A stretch of DNA of 51,298 nucleotides from DATLFA01 sp039934635 (lineage in GTDB: Bacteria > Actinomycetota > Acidimicrobiia > Acidimicrobiales > WLNW01): contig JBDTLT010000016.1 in NCBI GenBank assembly GCA_039934635.1, forward strand, positions 1-51,298, read 5' to 3'. How positions within the stretch are numbered: the first letter of the stretch is position 1; every line of letters starts with the position of its first letter. The position numbers and the translations under genes are program-made. The notes beneath the pieces are model-generated. The model was given only the letters and a program-made list of their open reading frames with translations. It did no database searches and was not told the origin of the DNA. Shown one piece after another: positions 8,195 to 16,313 of the stretch.

Positions 8195-9013
8195 CTACCT
8201 GCTGAGCCCGGCCAACGCCGCTGCAGCACGGTGGGCCCGCTCGACCGGGTCGCCCGAACCGAAGACCTCGACGCCGAGCGGTGCAGTACAGCCGCCGGCC
8301 CGCAGGTGGCCGACCGTGGCGGCTACGTCCGCGTCGCCTTCGCCGGGCCAGAGGCGGGCGGCCATGCACTCCTTGGCGACCTCGGCAACGAGTGGCATCG
8401 CCGGGGCATCGCTGAGCTGTATCCCGACGATTCGCCGCATGTCGACCGCGTCGAGATCGGCGGCGACGCCCCCCACCCGGTAGTGATGCCAGGTGTCGAA
8501 GATGAGCGCGCCGTTGGGCTCGCCCGCTTGGTCGACCATGCGCCACGCGTCGTGCACGGTGCGCAACGGCGACCACGCGAAGAACTCGAGGGCGCACTGG
8601 TGGTCGTCGGTCGCCACTCGGCGGCACAACTCGGCGAACGGATCGATCGCCGAGTCGATCGAGCCCTGGTAGCTGGGATCGACGAGCACACTGAGACAGT
8701 GCGGTTGCAAGACCTCGGCGATGCGCAAGATCTCGTCGACGGTGTGGGCGTTGCGCGGATCGAGATCGACCCCCGGCAACCAGGACATCACCGGATCGAG
8801 TTCGGCGATCGCAATACCGTGATCGTCGAAATACGTGCGCACGTCGGTCGGCTGCCAGCCCTCGCCGAGCCACGCCTCGTATTCGCGCGGTCGTACCGAC
8901 AGCGCGCGGAAACCGGCGACCGAGGCGGCACTCACCTTGTCGCGCAGCGACACGCCCGCGAGTGTGCCGGTGCACAGCACCGAGTCGTGGGGGCCCAGGT
9001 GTGCTCGGCTCAT
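8195..9013 (-). CDS. Xylose-isomerase-like TIM barrel protein (sugar epimerase/AP-endonuclease family 2 fold)
   Basis: 272 residues. The layout fits the AP-endonuclease-2/sugar-phosphate isomerase fold: VAGFRALSVRPREYEAW, HGIAIAELDPV, ALEFFAWSP with the first metal Glu, GALIFDTWHHYRVG with the Asp/His pair, and QLSDAP and GVEVFGSGDP near the end. Family members isomerise or epimerise sugars, inositols or hydroxypyruvate through a divalent metal. It sits 13 bases after a Gfo/Idh/MocA oxidoreductase, a common pairing in polyol or inositol catabolism. The start lacks a strong ribosome-binding site, so translation may be coupled. Confidence 0.85.
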   Translation of the reverse strand: MSRAHLGPHDSVLCTGTLAGVSLRDKVSAASVAGFRALSVRPREYEAWLGEGWQPTDVRTYFDDHGIAIAELDPVMSWLPGVDLDPRNAHTVDEILRIAEVLQPHCLSVLVDPSYQGSIDSAIDPFAELCRRVATDDHQCALEFFAWSPLRTVHDAWRMVDQAGEPNGALIFDTWHHYRVGGVAADLDAVDMRRIVGIQLSDAPAMPLVAEVAKECMAARLWPGEGDADVAATVGHLRAGGCTAPLGVEVFGSGDPVERAHRAAAALAGLSR

Positions 9014-9026
9014 CGCGACTGTCGGC

Positions 9027-10133
9027 TCACTGCGGCAGTTGCGCGAGCTCGACCCACGCCCCGTTGTGTTGGCTCGACTCGCGGGCAGCGTCGATCGCGC
9101 GCTGCACCATCAAGGCATCACGGAAGGTGGGGCTGGGCGGCGCGCCGACATGCGGAATGAAATGCGGATCGCGGGCTTGGATGGCATCGCGGAATCGTTC
9201 GGCCAGCCGGATGAAGGGCGGCAGTTCCATGAACGTGAACGCGTGCTTTGGGTCCTCCGGCCGGCGGGGCGGCTCGGGTGGGACCTGCAGATCGTCGGGC
9301 ACCTCGAGCTCGCGTGTGCCCTCACTCGTCGCGAGGAACGCGGAATCGCGATCGACCCACACGCTGCCGCGATCGCCGACCGCTCGGATCGTGCGGAAGG
9401 ATTCGCCCCACGACGCAGAGCACTGTTGGATCAGCGCCGTCGCGCCCGATGACATGCGCAGCGTCATCGTGTAGGTGTCTTCTGCGTCGTCGGCGCTGTG
9501 GTCGCCGACGATCTGAAGGCGCGCGCTGACGGCTTCGACCTCACCGAACCACATGCGGAAGCGGTCGATGTAGTGCGAGCCACTCGCGTTGAGGATGCCG
9601 CCTCCGCGGTCGCGGTCGAACCACCACTCTTCGTTGAATGCCTGGTGTACACCTCCGGCGACGAGCGCCGTGATCTGCACACAGGTTGCGAACTCGACTG
9701 AGCCCACGAAACCGCTGTCGATCGCTCGCTTCGCCACCGATTCTTCTGGTCGCCAACGAAACTCGAAGGCACACAGGTGCACGACGCCGGCCGCCACGGC
9801 GGCGTCGTACATGGCCTGGCCGTCGGCCGCATCGAGCGCGAAGGGTTTTTCGCACAAGACGTGTTTGCCCTGCGCGATCGCCGCCAGTACCGGCCTGGTG
9901 TGTGCATCGGGCGGTGTCGCCACCGTCACTGCGTCGATATCGGGCAGCGACAAGGCCTCGTCGAGTGAGGTGAACGCGTGGGCGACGCCGAGTTCGCGGG
10001 CGCGTGCCTGCGTGCGGTGCGGATCGCGGCCTACGACCGCGACGACTTCGAACCCCGCGGTTTGCAGCGCGGGCACATGGACCCGACCGCCGAACGACGT
10101 GCCGACGACGATGGCGCGCAATGGTCGGTTCAT
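9027..10133 (-). CDS. Gfo/Idh/MocA-family NAD(P)-dependent oxidoreductase
   Basis: 368 residues. The N-terminal Rossmann fold shows IVVGTSFGGRVHVPAL, then VATPPDAHTR and the family hallmark CEKP at 94-97. The C-terminal alpha/beta domain holds GGGILNASGSHYIDRFRMWFG, where the catalytic-site histidine region lies. These enzymes oxidise or reduce sugar and cyclitol hydroxyls. Its start overlaps the stop of the upstream CoA-transferase by one base (TGATG), so the two are translationally coupled. Confidence 0.9.
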   Translation of the reverse strand: MNRPLRAIVVGTSFGGRVHVPALQTAGFEVVAVVGRDPHRTQARARELGVAHAFTSLDEALSLPDIDAVTVATPPDAHTRPVLAAIAQGKHVLCEKPFALDAADGQAMYDAAVAAGVVHLCAFEFRWRPEESVAKRAIDSGFVGSVEFATCVQITALVAGGVHQAFNEEWWFDRDRGGGILNASGSHYIDRFRMWFGEVEAVSARLQIVGDHSADDAEDTYTMTLRMSSGATALIQQCSASWGESFRTIRAVGDRGSVWVDRDSAFLATSEGTRELEVPDDLQVPPEPPRRPEDPKHAFTFMELPPFIRLAERFRDAIQARDPHFIPHVGAPPSPTFRDALMVQRAIDAARESSQHNGAWVELAQLPQ

Positions 10134-12496
10134 CAGAGTCCTTTGGGTCGGTTGCCGATGATGCCGTCGCGCTCGAGTTGTTCGAACTCCTCGCGGGGCA
10201 ACCCCAGCAGGCCGCAGAGTATGTCTTCGTTGTGTTCACCGAGCAGCGGTGCCGGTGCCTGCAACCAATTGTCGACGCTCGCAAAACGGAACGGCACGGT
10301 CGGCCATGGTTGGGGGCCGACGACGGAGTGATCGACGGACTCGTAGAACTTGCGGGCGACGAGTTGAGGATGTTGGTCCGTGAGCCGTGGATCGACACCA
10401 AACGCGGCCGGAACGCCGTGCTCGATGAGTACACGGGCGGCCTCGTCGACATCGCGATCGCGGGTCCAGTCGGCGAGGTGCTCGTCGAGTCGATCTTGTG
10501 TGGCGCGCCGACCGTCGATCGTTGCCAACGCGGGGTCGCGGGCCCACGCGGGGTCGCCGAGCGCGCGGCGCAACGCCTGCCACTGTTCGTCGGTCTCGAT
10601 GGAAATGGCCAGCCAGTTCTCCCAACCTCTGCCGGCGTAAAGCCCTTGGGGCGCAGCATTGGGCGAATGGTTGCCATCGCGTTCGAGGACCGCGCCGTAG
10701 GCCGAGTACTCCAACGCGATCTCGACTGCTGCGCAGAGCGCGCCTTCGACCATCGTGACCTCGAAGTGATGACCCCGGTTGGTGACGTCACGTTCTGCGA
10801 GCCCGACGATCAACGCAAAGGCGGCGTGCATGCCCGCGTTGGGGTCGCTCGGACCGCGTTGGATCCGCGGTTGGTCCCACGGATGTCCGGTGACCCACGC
10901 CAAACCGGTCACCTGTTCCATGGTCTGTGCGAAACCGGTGTTGTCGCGCCACGGACCGGACAAACCGAAGGCCGGCATGCGTACGAGGATGCAACGAGGG
11001 TTGATCGCCTGGATCATCGGCCAGTCGAGCCCGAAGTTGCCCATCACGCGAGGGGTGAAGTTCTCGATGATGACATCGGATTCGGCAATCAGTTGCTTCA
11101 ACAATTCGAGGCCGCGCGGCTTGGTCAGATCTAGTGTGAGACCGCGCTTGTTGGTATTCGACGCGAGATAGTGACCACTGCGTTCCCACCACGGGCCGTC
11201 CATGCCGAAGAGCGCACCGGTCATGCGCATACCGTCGGGCCGTGACGTCGATTCGACGTGGATGACGTCGGCACCGAGCGCGGCGATCATTCCGGCCGAA
11301 ATCGGTCCGGCCCACCACGCGGTGAGATCGAGCACGCGCACACCCGCGAGCGGGAGCGCCATCGGCCCGGTAGGTTGCTCGGGTCGCTGTGGGCGGTGCG
11401 GTTCGATCTGCCCGTCGTGCTCACCGACGCGTGGCGCGGGACGCGGAGGAGGCGGTGATTCTTCGTCGATGCTCCATGGTCGCCTCGGCATCTTGAACGA
11501 GCCGGTCGGATCATCGATGTAGACACCGCGCGCGACGAACTGTTCACAGTCCATGACGTTGGCACCGGAGTGCACTGGCGCGACGGGGATGCGCAGCTCT
11601 GACGCGCGGCGCACGATCTCGGCGGTCGTGAACTTGGGGGTCCACTCGTGCACGATCTCGTTCCACCGCTCCCAGAGCTTTTGCCGGCCCGGCGCCCGTG
11701 CCAATTCTTCGTCGCCCAACAAGTCGGGTCGTTCGATCAACAAGAGGAAGTCGTCGAATTGTTGTCGGGAGTTCGTGCAAAAGCCGACGTATCCGTCGAG
11801 CGTGGGCTCGACCGAGGGCGTCTCGAAGGTGCGCTGGACAGTGGTGATCGGTGGTCTACCGGAGAGGCTGTACATCAAGTTCGCGTAGTTGCCTCCCGCG
11901 ATCGTCATCGTCGACGAGATGGAGAAGTCGATGTACTCACCGTGACCGGTGTGTGTCGCCCGCCATGCGGCCGCGCTCACGGCCACCGCGGCGAAGGTCG
12001 CGCCGACCCATTCACTGATGCGACCGCCGGCTTGGATGGGTACCTGATCGGGCCCGCCCCGCCCGACGAGGCCACCCGACTCGGCCTGCACGATGAACTC
12101 GGTCGTGGCGCGATCCGACAGCGGCCCGCCACGGCCGTAGGGAGTGATGGCCATGACGACGAGGCCAGGAAAGCGCCGGGCAAAGTCGTAGCGCTCGGCG
12201 TCGGCCGTCGTCCATGCTTCGACGACGACGTCGGCCGAGGCGACGAGCTCGACAATGCGCTCGTCGTCGGGGCTGCCGATCACCGACCGCTTGCCGTGGG
12301 CGAGGAAACGAAAGAGCGCGCCGTCGTCGCCATGGAGATCGGTGTGACTGCTGGTCCAGCTGCGCATCGGGTCGCCACCGGCCGGTTCGACCTTGATCAC
12401 ATCGGCACCTGCGTCCGCCAACAGCTTGGTGCAGTACCCACCGGCGATGCCGCTCGTGAAGTCGATGACCCGCAAGTGCGAAAGCCCTCGTTGCAT
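10133..12496 (-). CDS. Tandem double CaiB/BaiF (family III) CoA-transferase
   Basis: 787 residues, twice the usual size of about 400. Module 1 (about 1-375) opens LSHLRVIDFTSGIAGGYCTK and holds LLADAGADVIKVEP. Module 2 (about 395-787) opens LAGVRVLDLTAWWAGP. Family III enzymes move CoA between carboxylic acids through an aspartyl-CoA thioester. Module 2 keeps the Asp in GPSDPNAG (D551), but module 1 has Glu at the matching place (RISEW, E162). The paralogue at 46972-49368 keeps Asp in both. The start at 12496 has GGAGGGG upstream. It heads a four-gene run and diverges from the thiolase operon, suggesting a shared acyl-CoA pathway. Confidence 0.88.
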   Translation of the reverse strand: MQRGLSHLRVIDFTSGIAGGYCTKLLADAGADVIKVEPAGGDPMRSWTSSHTDLHGDDGALFRFLAHGKRSVIGSPDDERIVELVASADVVVEAWTTADAERYDFARRFPGLVVMAITPYGRGGPLSDRATTEFIVQAESGGLVGRGGPDQVPIQAGGRISEWVGATFAAVAVSAAAWRATHTGHGEYIDFSISSTMTIAGGNYANLMYSLSGRPPITTVQRTFETPSVEPTLDGYVGFCTNSRQQFDDFLLLIERPDLLGDEELARAPGRQKLWERWNEIVHEWTPKFTTAEIVRRASELRIPVAPVHSGANVMDCEQFVARGVYIDDPTGSFKMPRRPWSIDEESPPPPRPAPRVGEHDGQIEPHRPQRPEQPTGPMALPLAGVRVLDLTAWWAGPISAGMIAALGADVIHVESTSRPDGMRMTGALFGMDGPWWERSGHYLASNTNKRGLTLDLTKPRGLELLKQLIAESDVIIENFTPRVMGNFGLDWPMIQAINPRCILVRMPAFGLSGPWRDNTGFAQTMEQVTGLAWVTGHPWDQPRIQRGPSDPNAGMHAAFALIVGLAERDVTNRGHHFEVTMVEGALCAAVEIALEYSAYGAVLERDGNHSPNAAPQGLYAGRGWENWLAISIETDEQWQALRRALGDPAWARDPALATIDGRRATQDRLDEHLADWTRDRDVDEAARVLIEHGVPAAFGVDPRLTDQHPQLVARKFYESVDHSVVGPQPWPTVPFRFASVDNWLQAPAPLLGEHNEDILCGLLGLPREEFEQLERDGIIGNRPKGL

Positions 12497-12624
12497 GCGT
12501 CCCCTCCAACCATTCACGGTAGTCGTGCTTGCTTGGGGTAGCGACAATCCGCGGCGCGGCTGTATTGGGCGGGGGTATCGCGGCTGGGGTACGGTCCTCA
12601 CTGCCGTCGGTTTAAGGGGGAGTG
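12497..12624. promoter_or_regulatory. Divergent promoter region
   Basis: A 128-base gap between two divergent operons. On the plus strand TACGGT (about 12591-12596) fits the actinobacterial TANNNT -10 pattern, with TTGGGC about 19 bases upstream. On the minus strand TACCGT with an upstream TTGTCG is a weaker candidate. No operator palindrome is clear. All assignments are by eye. Confidence 0.35.
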
Positions 12625-13794
12625 GTGGCCAAGCACCCATTCCATGATGTCGCCATCGTGGGTATCCACAACACGAAACAAGCGCGGGTTCTCGAAGGTC
12701 ACGACAGCCGCACGATCACGGCCGAAGCCGCGCTGGGCGCGCTGAGCAACGCCGGCCTGAGCCCGACGGATGTCGACGGGGTGATCGGCTCGATCGCAAG
12801 CGAGCTGATCTATTACCTGCGCATTGGCCCGTGCTTCCGATCGATTTCACAGCTCGGCATCCCTGCCGTTCTCGAAGGTGCGGCGGCCATCGCCACCGGC
12901 ATGGCCAGTACCGTGCTCATCGCGGCTGGTTCCGCCGGCATCTACACCGAGCGCACTTCGACTGCGCCGTGGACACGCCCGGCCAACGAATTCGTCGTCG
13001 CGTACGGCATGTTCACGGCGGCAGAGTTCGCACTCATCGCGCGACGGCACATGCACCTGTACGGCACCACGCCCGAGCAGATCGCCACTGTCGCGGCGAC
13101 GATCCGCAACAACGGTCACGTGCATCCCGACGCGGTCTACAACGGGCGTGGTCCGTTCACGCCGCAAGACATTCTCGACTCGCGCATGGTGGCCGACCCG
13201 TACCACCTGCTCGACTGCGCCATGACGTCCGAAGGTGGCTGCGCCCTCGTCATGACACGGGCCGACATTGCCAAAGATCTGCCCAACAAGCCGATCTACA
13301 TTCTCGGCGGCAACAGCGATCACTTCGGTCCGTCCTACCAACACCCGCCTGCCTTCGACTTGGGCGGCCGCAAGGCTCCCGAACTGATCAATGGCCGCGC
13401 GGGCCGCAAGGCCGCGCGTGACTCGTTCGCCATGTCCGGCCTCGGCCCGAGTGATGTCGATGTGTGCGAGTTCTACGATCCGTTCTCGCTTGAGATCATT
13501 CGCCAGTTCGAGACCTTCGGCTTCTGCGAAGACGGCGAGGGTGGCGAGTTCATCATGAACGGCACCATCGGGCCGGGCGGTCGTTACCCGACGACCACCG
13601 ATGGCGGCCTGATGTCGTTCAGCCACGGTGGTGCGACTGTGCAGTTGCTGCAGCGGGTGCTGCGCGGCGTCGAGCAATTGCGCGGCCAATGCGTCACCAA
13701 TCAGGTTCCCGACGCGAAGGTCGCTCTGTGTTCGGGCGGCGGCTCGGGTGCGCTCTTCACCGATGTGATGCTGCTCGGCTCCGAGCTCGCGTAG
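12625..13794 (+). CDS. Thiolase-fold acyl-CoA protein (SCP-x/Ltp2-like, likely aldolase or lyase partner)
   Basis: 389 residues of the thiolase-like lipid-transfer group. Seen: DVAIVGIHNT, ALSNAGLSPTDVDGVIG, GAAAIATGMASTVLIAAG, TSEGGCALVMTRAD, CEFYDPFSLEIIRQFETFG, GLMSFSHGG, and GGGSGALF near the C-terminus. The nucleophilic cysteine expected before the EGAAAIATG helix is not seen (FRSISQLG there), so claisen-type thiolysis is doubtful. In actinobacterial steroid catabolism, thiolase-fold proteins of this type pair with DUF35 proteins as retro-aldolases (Ltp2/ChsH2). The same pair occurs here, ten bases apart; function by analogy is inference. Tandem GTGs at 12622 and 12625 follow AAGGGGG; the second has better spacing. 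Confidence 0.85.
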   Translation: MAKHPFHDVAIVGIHNTKQARVLEGHDSRTITAEAALGALSNAGLSPTDVDGVIGSIASELIYYLRIGPCFRSISQLGIPAVLEGAAAIATGMASTVLIAAGSAGIYTERTSTAPWTRPANEFVVAYGMFTAAEFALIARRHMHLYGTTPEQIATVAATIRNNGHVHPDAVYNGRGPFTPQDILDSRMVADPYHLLDCAMTSEGGCALVMTRADIAKDLPNKPIYILGGNSDHFGPSYQHPPAFDLGGRKAPELINGRAGRKAARDSFAMSGLGPSDVDVCEFYDPFSLEIIRQFETFGFCEDGEGGEFIMNGTIGPGGRYPTTTDGGLMSFSHGGATVQLLQRVLRGVEQLRGQCVTNQVPDAKVALCSGGGSGALFTDVMLLGSELA

Positions 13795-13804
13795 GAGGCT
13801 AACA

Positions 13805-14224
13805 GTGACCAACCTGCAACCACAGACCGGCGCCATACCGCTGCCGCAACCCACGATGGTCTCCCGCCCGTTCTGGGATGGCTGCCAACGCGGCGAGCTG
13901 CTCTTCCAACACTGCAACGCGTGTGGCGGCGCCACGTGGAGCCCCGCGCTCATGTGCTGTCACTGCTATTCGCTCGACCTGCAGTGGCAGCAATCCAAGG
14001 GCGAGGGCGAGGTCTACAGCTGGACCGTCGTCTGGCGACCGCAGACCCCCGAATTCACGGTGCCCTACGCCGCGGTCATCATGCGCATGGACGAGGGCTA
14101 CGACTTCTTGTCCAACATGATCGGGTGCGACCCCGACGCGTTGTATGTCGGCATGCGGGCCAAGGTCGAGTTCCACAAGTTGAACGACGACATCACCCTG
14201 CCGTACTTCGTTCCGTTGAGCTAG
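13805..14224 (+). CDS. DUF35 zinc-ribbon/OB-fold protein, partner of the thiolase-fold protein
   Basis: 139 residues. A rubredoxin-like zinc ribbon is visible as CxxC at C37/C40 and a second knuckle at C51 or C52 and C54, followed by an OB-fold (GEGEVYSWTVVWRP, VPYAAVIMRMDEGYDF, MRAKVEFHKL). DUF35 proteins bind thiolase-fold partners and shape their acyl-CoA pocket, as in the Ltp2/ChsH2 aldolases. AGGAGG overlaps the upstream stop and lies six bases before this GTG, so the pair is translationally coupled. Confidence 0.9.
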   Translation: MTNLQPQTGAIPLPQPTMVSRPFWDGCQRGELLFQHCNACGGATWSPALMCCHCYSLDLQWQQSKGEGEVYSWTVVWRPQTPEFTVPYAAVIMRMDEGYDFLSNMIGCDPDALYVGMRAKVEFHKLNDDITLPYFVPLS

Positions 14225-14230
14225 CCAGTC

Positions 14231-14767
14231 ATGGAGCCGGCCGTCGAGGCGCTGCTCGCGAAGCAGGCCATCACCGAAGTCGTCTATCGATACTGCCGCG
14301 GCATCGATCGCATGGATCGAGAGATGGTGCGCAATTGCTATTGGCCCGAAGCCACCGACGAACACGGCAGCTTCGCCGGCACCCGTGACGAGTACATCAC
14401 GTGGGTATTCGATCGGATGTTGCCGCGCTATTCGTGGACACAGCACTTCATCGGCAACGTGTTGATCGACCAACTCGACCTCGTCGCCGGTCGCGCGAAG
14501 TCAGAGTCCTACGGACAGGCGCGCCATCACCGTCCCGACGGTCGACCCGAGCACAACCTCATCAACGGCTTTCGCTATGTCGACGATTTCGAACGCCGTG
14601 ACGGTGAGTGGCGAATCGCCCGGCGTATCTGCCCGCTCGAATGGGTTCGCATTGATGACGCAGCGACATTTTTCGAGGCGCCGCCGACACACCGTCGTGG
14701 TACGCGCGACCACCGCGATCCCGCCTACTGGACCCACGACGAGTTCCACCCTTGGATGAGTGAGTGA
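14231..14767 (+). CDS. SnoaL-like (NTF2-fold) protein
   Basis: 178 residues. The N-terminal EALLAKQAITEVVYRYCRGIDRMD followed by WPEATDEHGSF is the signature of the SnoaL_4-type family (aromatic dioxygenase beta subunit and scytalone dehydratase relatives). FRYVDDFERRDGEWRIARR is the family C-terminal strand. These are small dehydratases or isomerases, or structural subunits. The gene lies six bases after DUF35 and overlaps the ligase start, placing it in an acyl-CoA catabolic operon where a hydratase/isomerase role is plausible. Confidence 0.85.
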   Translation: MEPAVEALLAKQAITEVVYRYCRGIDRMDREMVRNCYWPEATDEHGSFAGTRDEYITWVFDRMLPRYSWTQHFIGNVLIDQLDLVAGRAKSESYGQARHHRPDGRPEHNLINGFRYVDDFERRDGEWRIARRICPLEWVRIDDAATFFEAPPTHRRGTRDHRDPAYWTHDEFHPWMSE

Positions 14768-16313
14768 GCCGATGGCCGAAGCCGGGCCCGACGTACTCGC
14801 GCTGCACGCGCTGAGTCGAGGCTCGAAGCTGGCGGTCGTCGACGATCGGCCGGGTGCACCACCGCGCCGGGTCAACTTCGCCGAACTGAACGCCCACGTC
14901 AATCAGTTGGCCAACGCGTTGCTCGCCGCCGGCCTCACGCCCGACGATCGGTTGGCATGGTGTGGTCAGAACGCGCTCGAGGTGATCGCGACGTTGCACG
15001 CGACGCGCAAGACCGGCATCGGGTCGGTGCCCGTCAACTATCGACTCACCCCGGACGAAGCCGCGTACGTCATCGACGACTCCGATGCGGTCGCGGTCGT
15101 CGTCGATGCCGATCGTGCGCCCTTGCTCGCGGAGATCGCGGACCGGCTGCCGAAGGTCCGATTGATAATCGTGTTCGGGGGGTCGGCGCGAGCCAGAACC
15201 AATCAAGTTGCCTACGACGATTTCGTACGGGGCGCGTCGAGCGCCGAGCCCGCGCCGGGCGACGCCGCGAACGAGCAGGTCATCTACACGTCCGGCACCA
15301 CCGGTCGGCCGAAGGGCGCCGTGCGCCGGGGCAGCGGCGACGCGCGGCAGGTCCTGGGCCTCGTGCAGCTATTGGGAGCGCACGGCGACGACGTGCATCT
15401 CACGACAGGCCCGCTCTACCACTCCGGGCCATTGGCGTTCTTCACGCTTGCGCACGCGCTCGGGAACACCGTCGTCGTGCAGCATCACTTCGGCGCCGAA
15501 GACTGGCTGCGGCTCGTCGATCTCTATCGAGTCACCACGACATTCGCCGCACCGGCGCCGATCCGTCTGGTGTGCAACCTGCCCGATGACGTCAAGGGTC
15601 GTTATGACCGGTCGTCGATGCGCGCCCTCGTCGCCAACGCCGCGCCGTGGTCGATGACGCTCAAGGAGGCGTACCTCGCGGACTTCCCCGAGGACTCGCT
15701 CTTCGAGGTCTATGGCGCCACCGAGCTCGGCGTGATCACCGTGTTGCTACCCGCGGAGCAGCGAGCAAAGCCGGGCTCGTGCGGTCGGGCGGCGCCCTAT
15801 GTCGAGGTGAGTTTGCTCGACGACAGGGGCCACGAGATCACCGCCCCCGGGGAGCCGGGCGAGCTCTTCGTTCGCGCGTCGAGTGTCTTCTCGACCTATC
15901 ACAACGCCCCCGAGAAGTACGCCGAAGAGCATCGCGGTGAATGGCACACCGTCGGCGACATCGCGTACCGCGACGACGAAGGGTTCCTGTTCATTTGTGA
16001 CCGCAAGAAGGACATGGTCATCAGCGGGGGAGTGAATATCTATCCCGCGGAAATCGAAGCGGCGCTCGAACAACACCCGGGCATCTTCGACGTCGCCGTG
16101 ATCGGTGTCCCGTCAGAGGAGTGGGGCGAGGCAGTGCATGCGGTGATCGTGCCGCTCGACCCGTCGCTCACCGAAGCCGACGTGTTGCGCTTTGCCCGCG
16201 ACCACCTCGCCGGTTACAAGGTGCCCAAGTCGATCACGTTCGTCGACGAGCTTCCTCGCACGGGCTCGGGCAAGATCCTCAAACGCGAGCTGAGGAGTAG
16301 CTTTGGCGTATGA
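14760..16313 (+). CDS. Acyl-CoA synthetase (AMP-binding, ANL superfamily)
   Basis: 517 residues, full length. The P-loop-like motif A3 YTSGTTGRPKG is at 176-186, VYGATELG is the A5 region, YRDDEGFLFICDRKKDMVISGG gives A7/A8, and the catalytic lysine lies in PRTGSGKILKRELR at the C-terminus. The enzyme adenylates a carboxylic acid and forms its CoA thioester; the substrate is unknown but is probably a ring or side-chain acid fed to the thiolase-like pair. GTG 14760 overlaps the previous stop; ATG 14772 is an alternative. Confidence 0.93.
   Translation: MSEPMAEAGPDVLALHALSRGSKLAVVDDRPGAPPRRVNFAELNAHVNQLANALLAAGLTPDDRLAWCGQNALEVIATLHATRKTGIGSVPVNYRLTPDEAAYVIDDSDAVAVVVDADRAPLLAEIADRLPKVRLIIVFGGSARARTNQVAYDDFVRGASSAEPAPGDAANEQVIYTSGTTGRPKGAVRRGSGDARQVLGLVQLLGAHGDDVHLTTGPLYHSGPLAFFTLAHALGNTVVVQHHFGAEDWLRLVDLYRVTTTFAAPAPIRLVCNLPDDVKGRYDRSSMRALVANAAPWSMTLKEAYLADFPEDSLFEVYGATELGVITVLLPAEQRAKPGSCGRAAPYVEVSLLDDRGHEITAPGEPGELFVRASSVFSTYHNAPEKYAEEHRGEWHTVGDIAYRDDEGFLFICDRKKDMVISGGVNIYPAEIEAALEQHPGIFDVAVIGVPSEEWGEAVHAVIVPLDPSLTEADVLRFARDHLAGYKVPKSITFVDELPRTGSGKILKRELRSSFGV

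Noticed and set aside
7859..9160. 433-codon plus-strand frame opposite the RDD, TIM-barrel and Gfo/Idh genes
   Set aside because: No domain is recognisable, while all three minus-strand genes are well supported.
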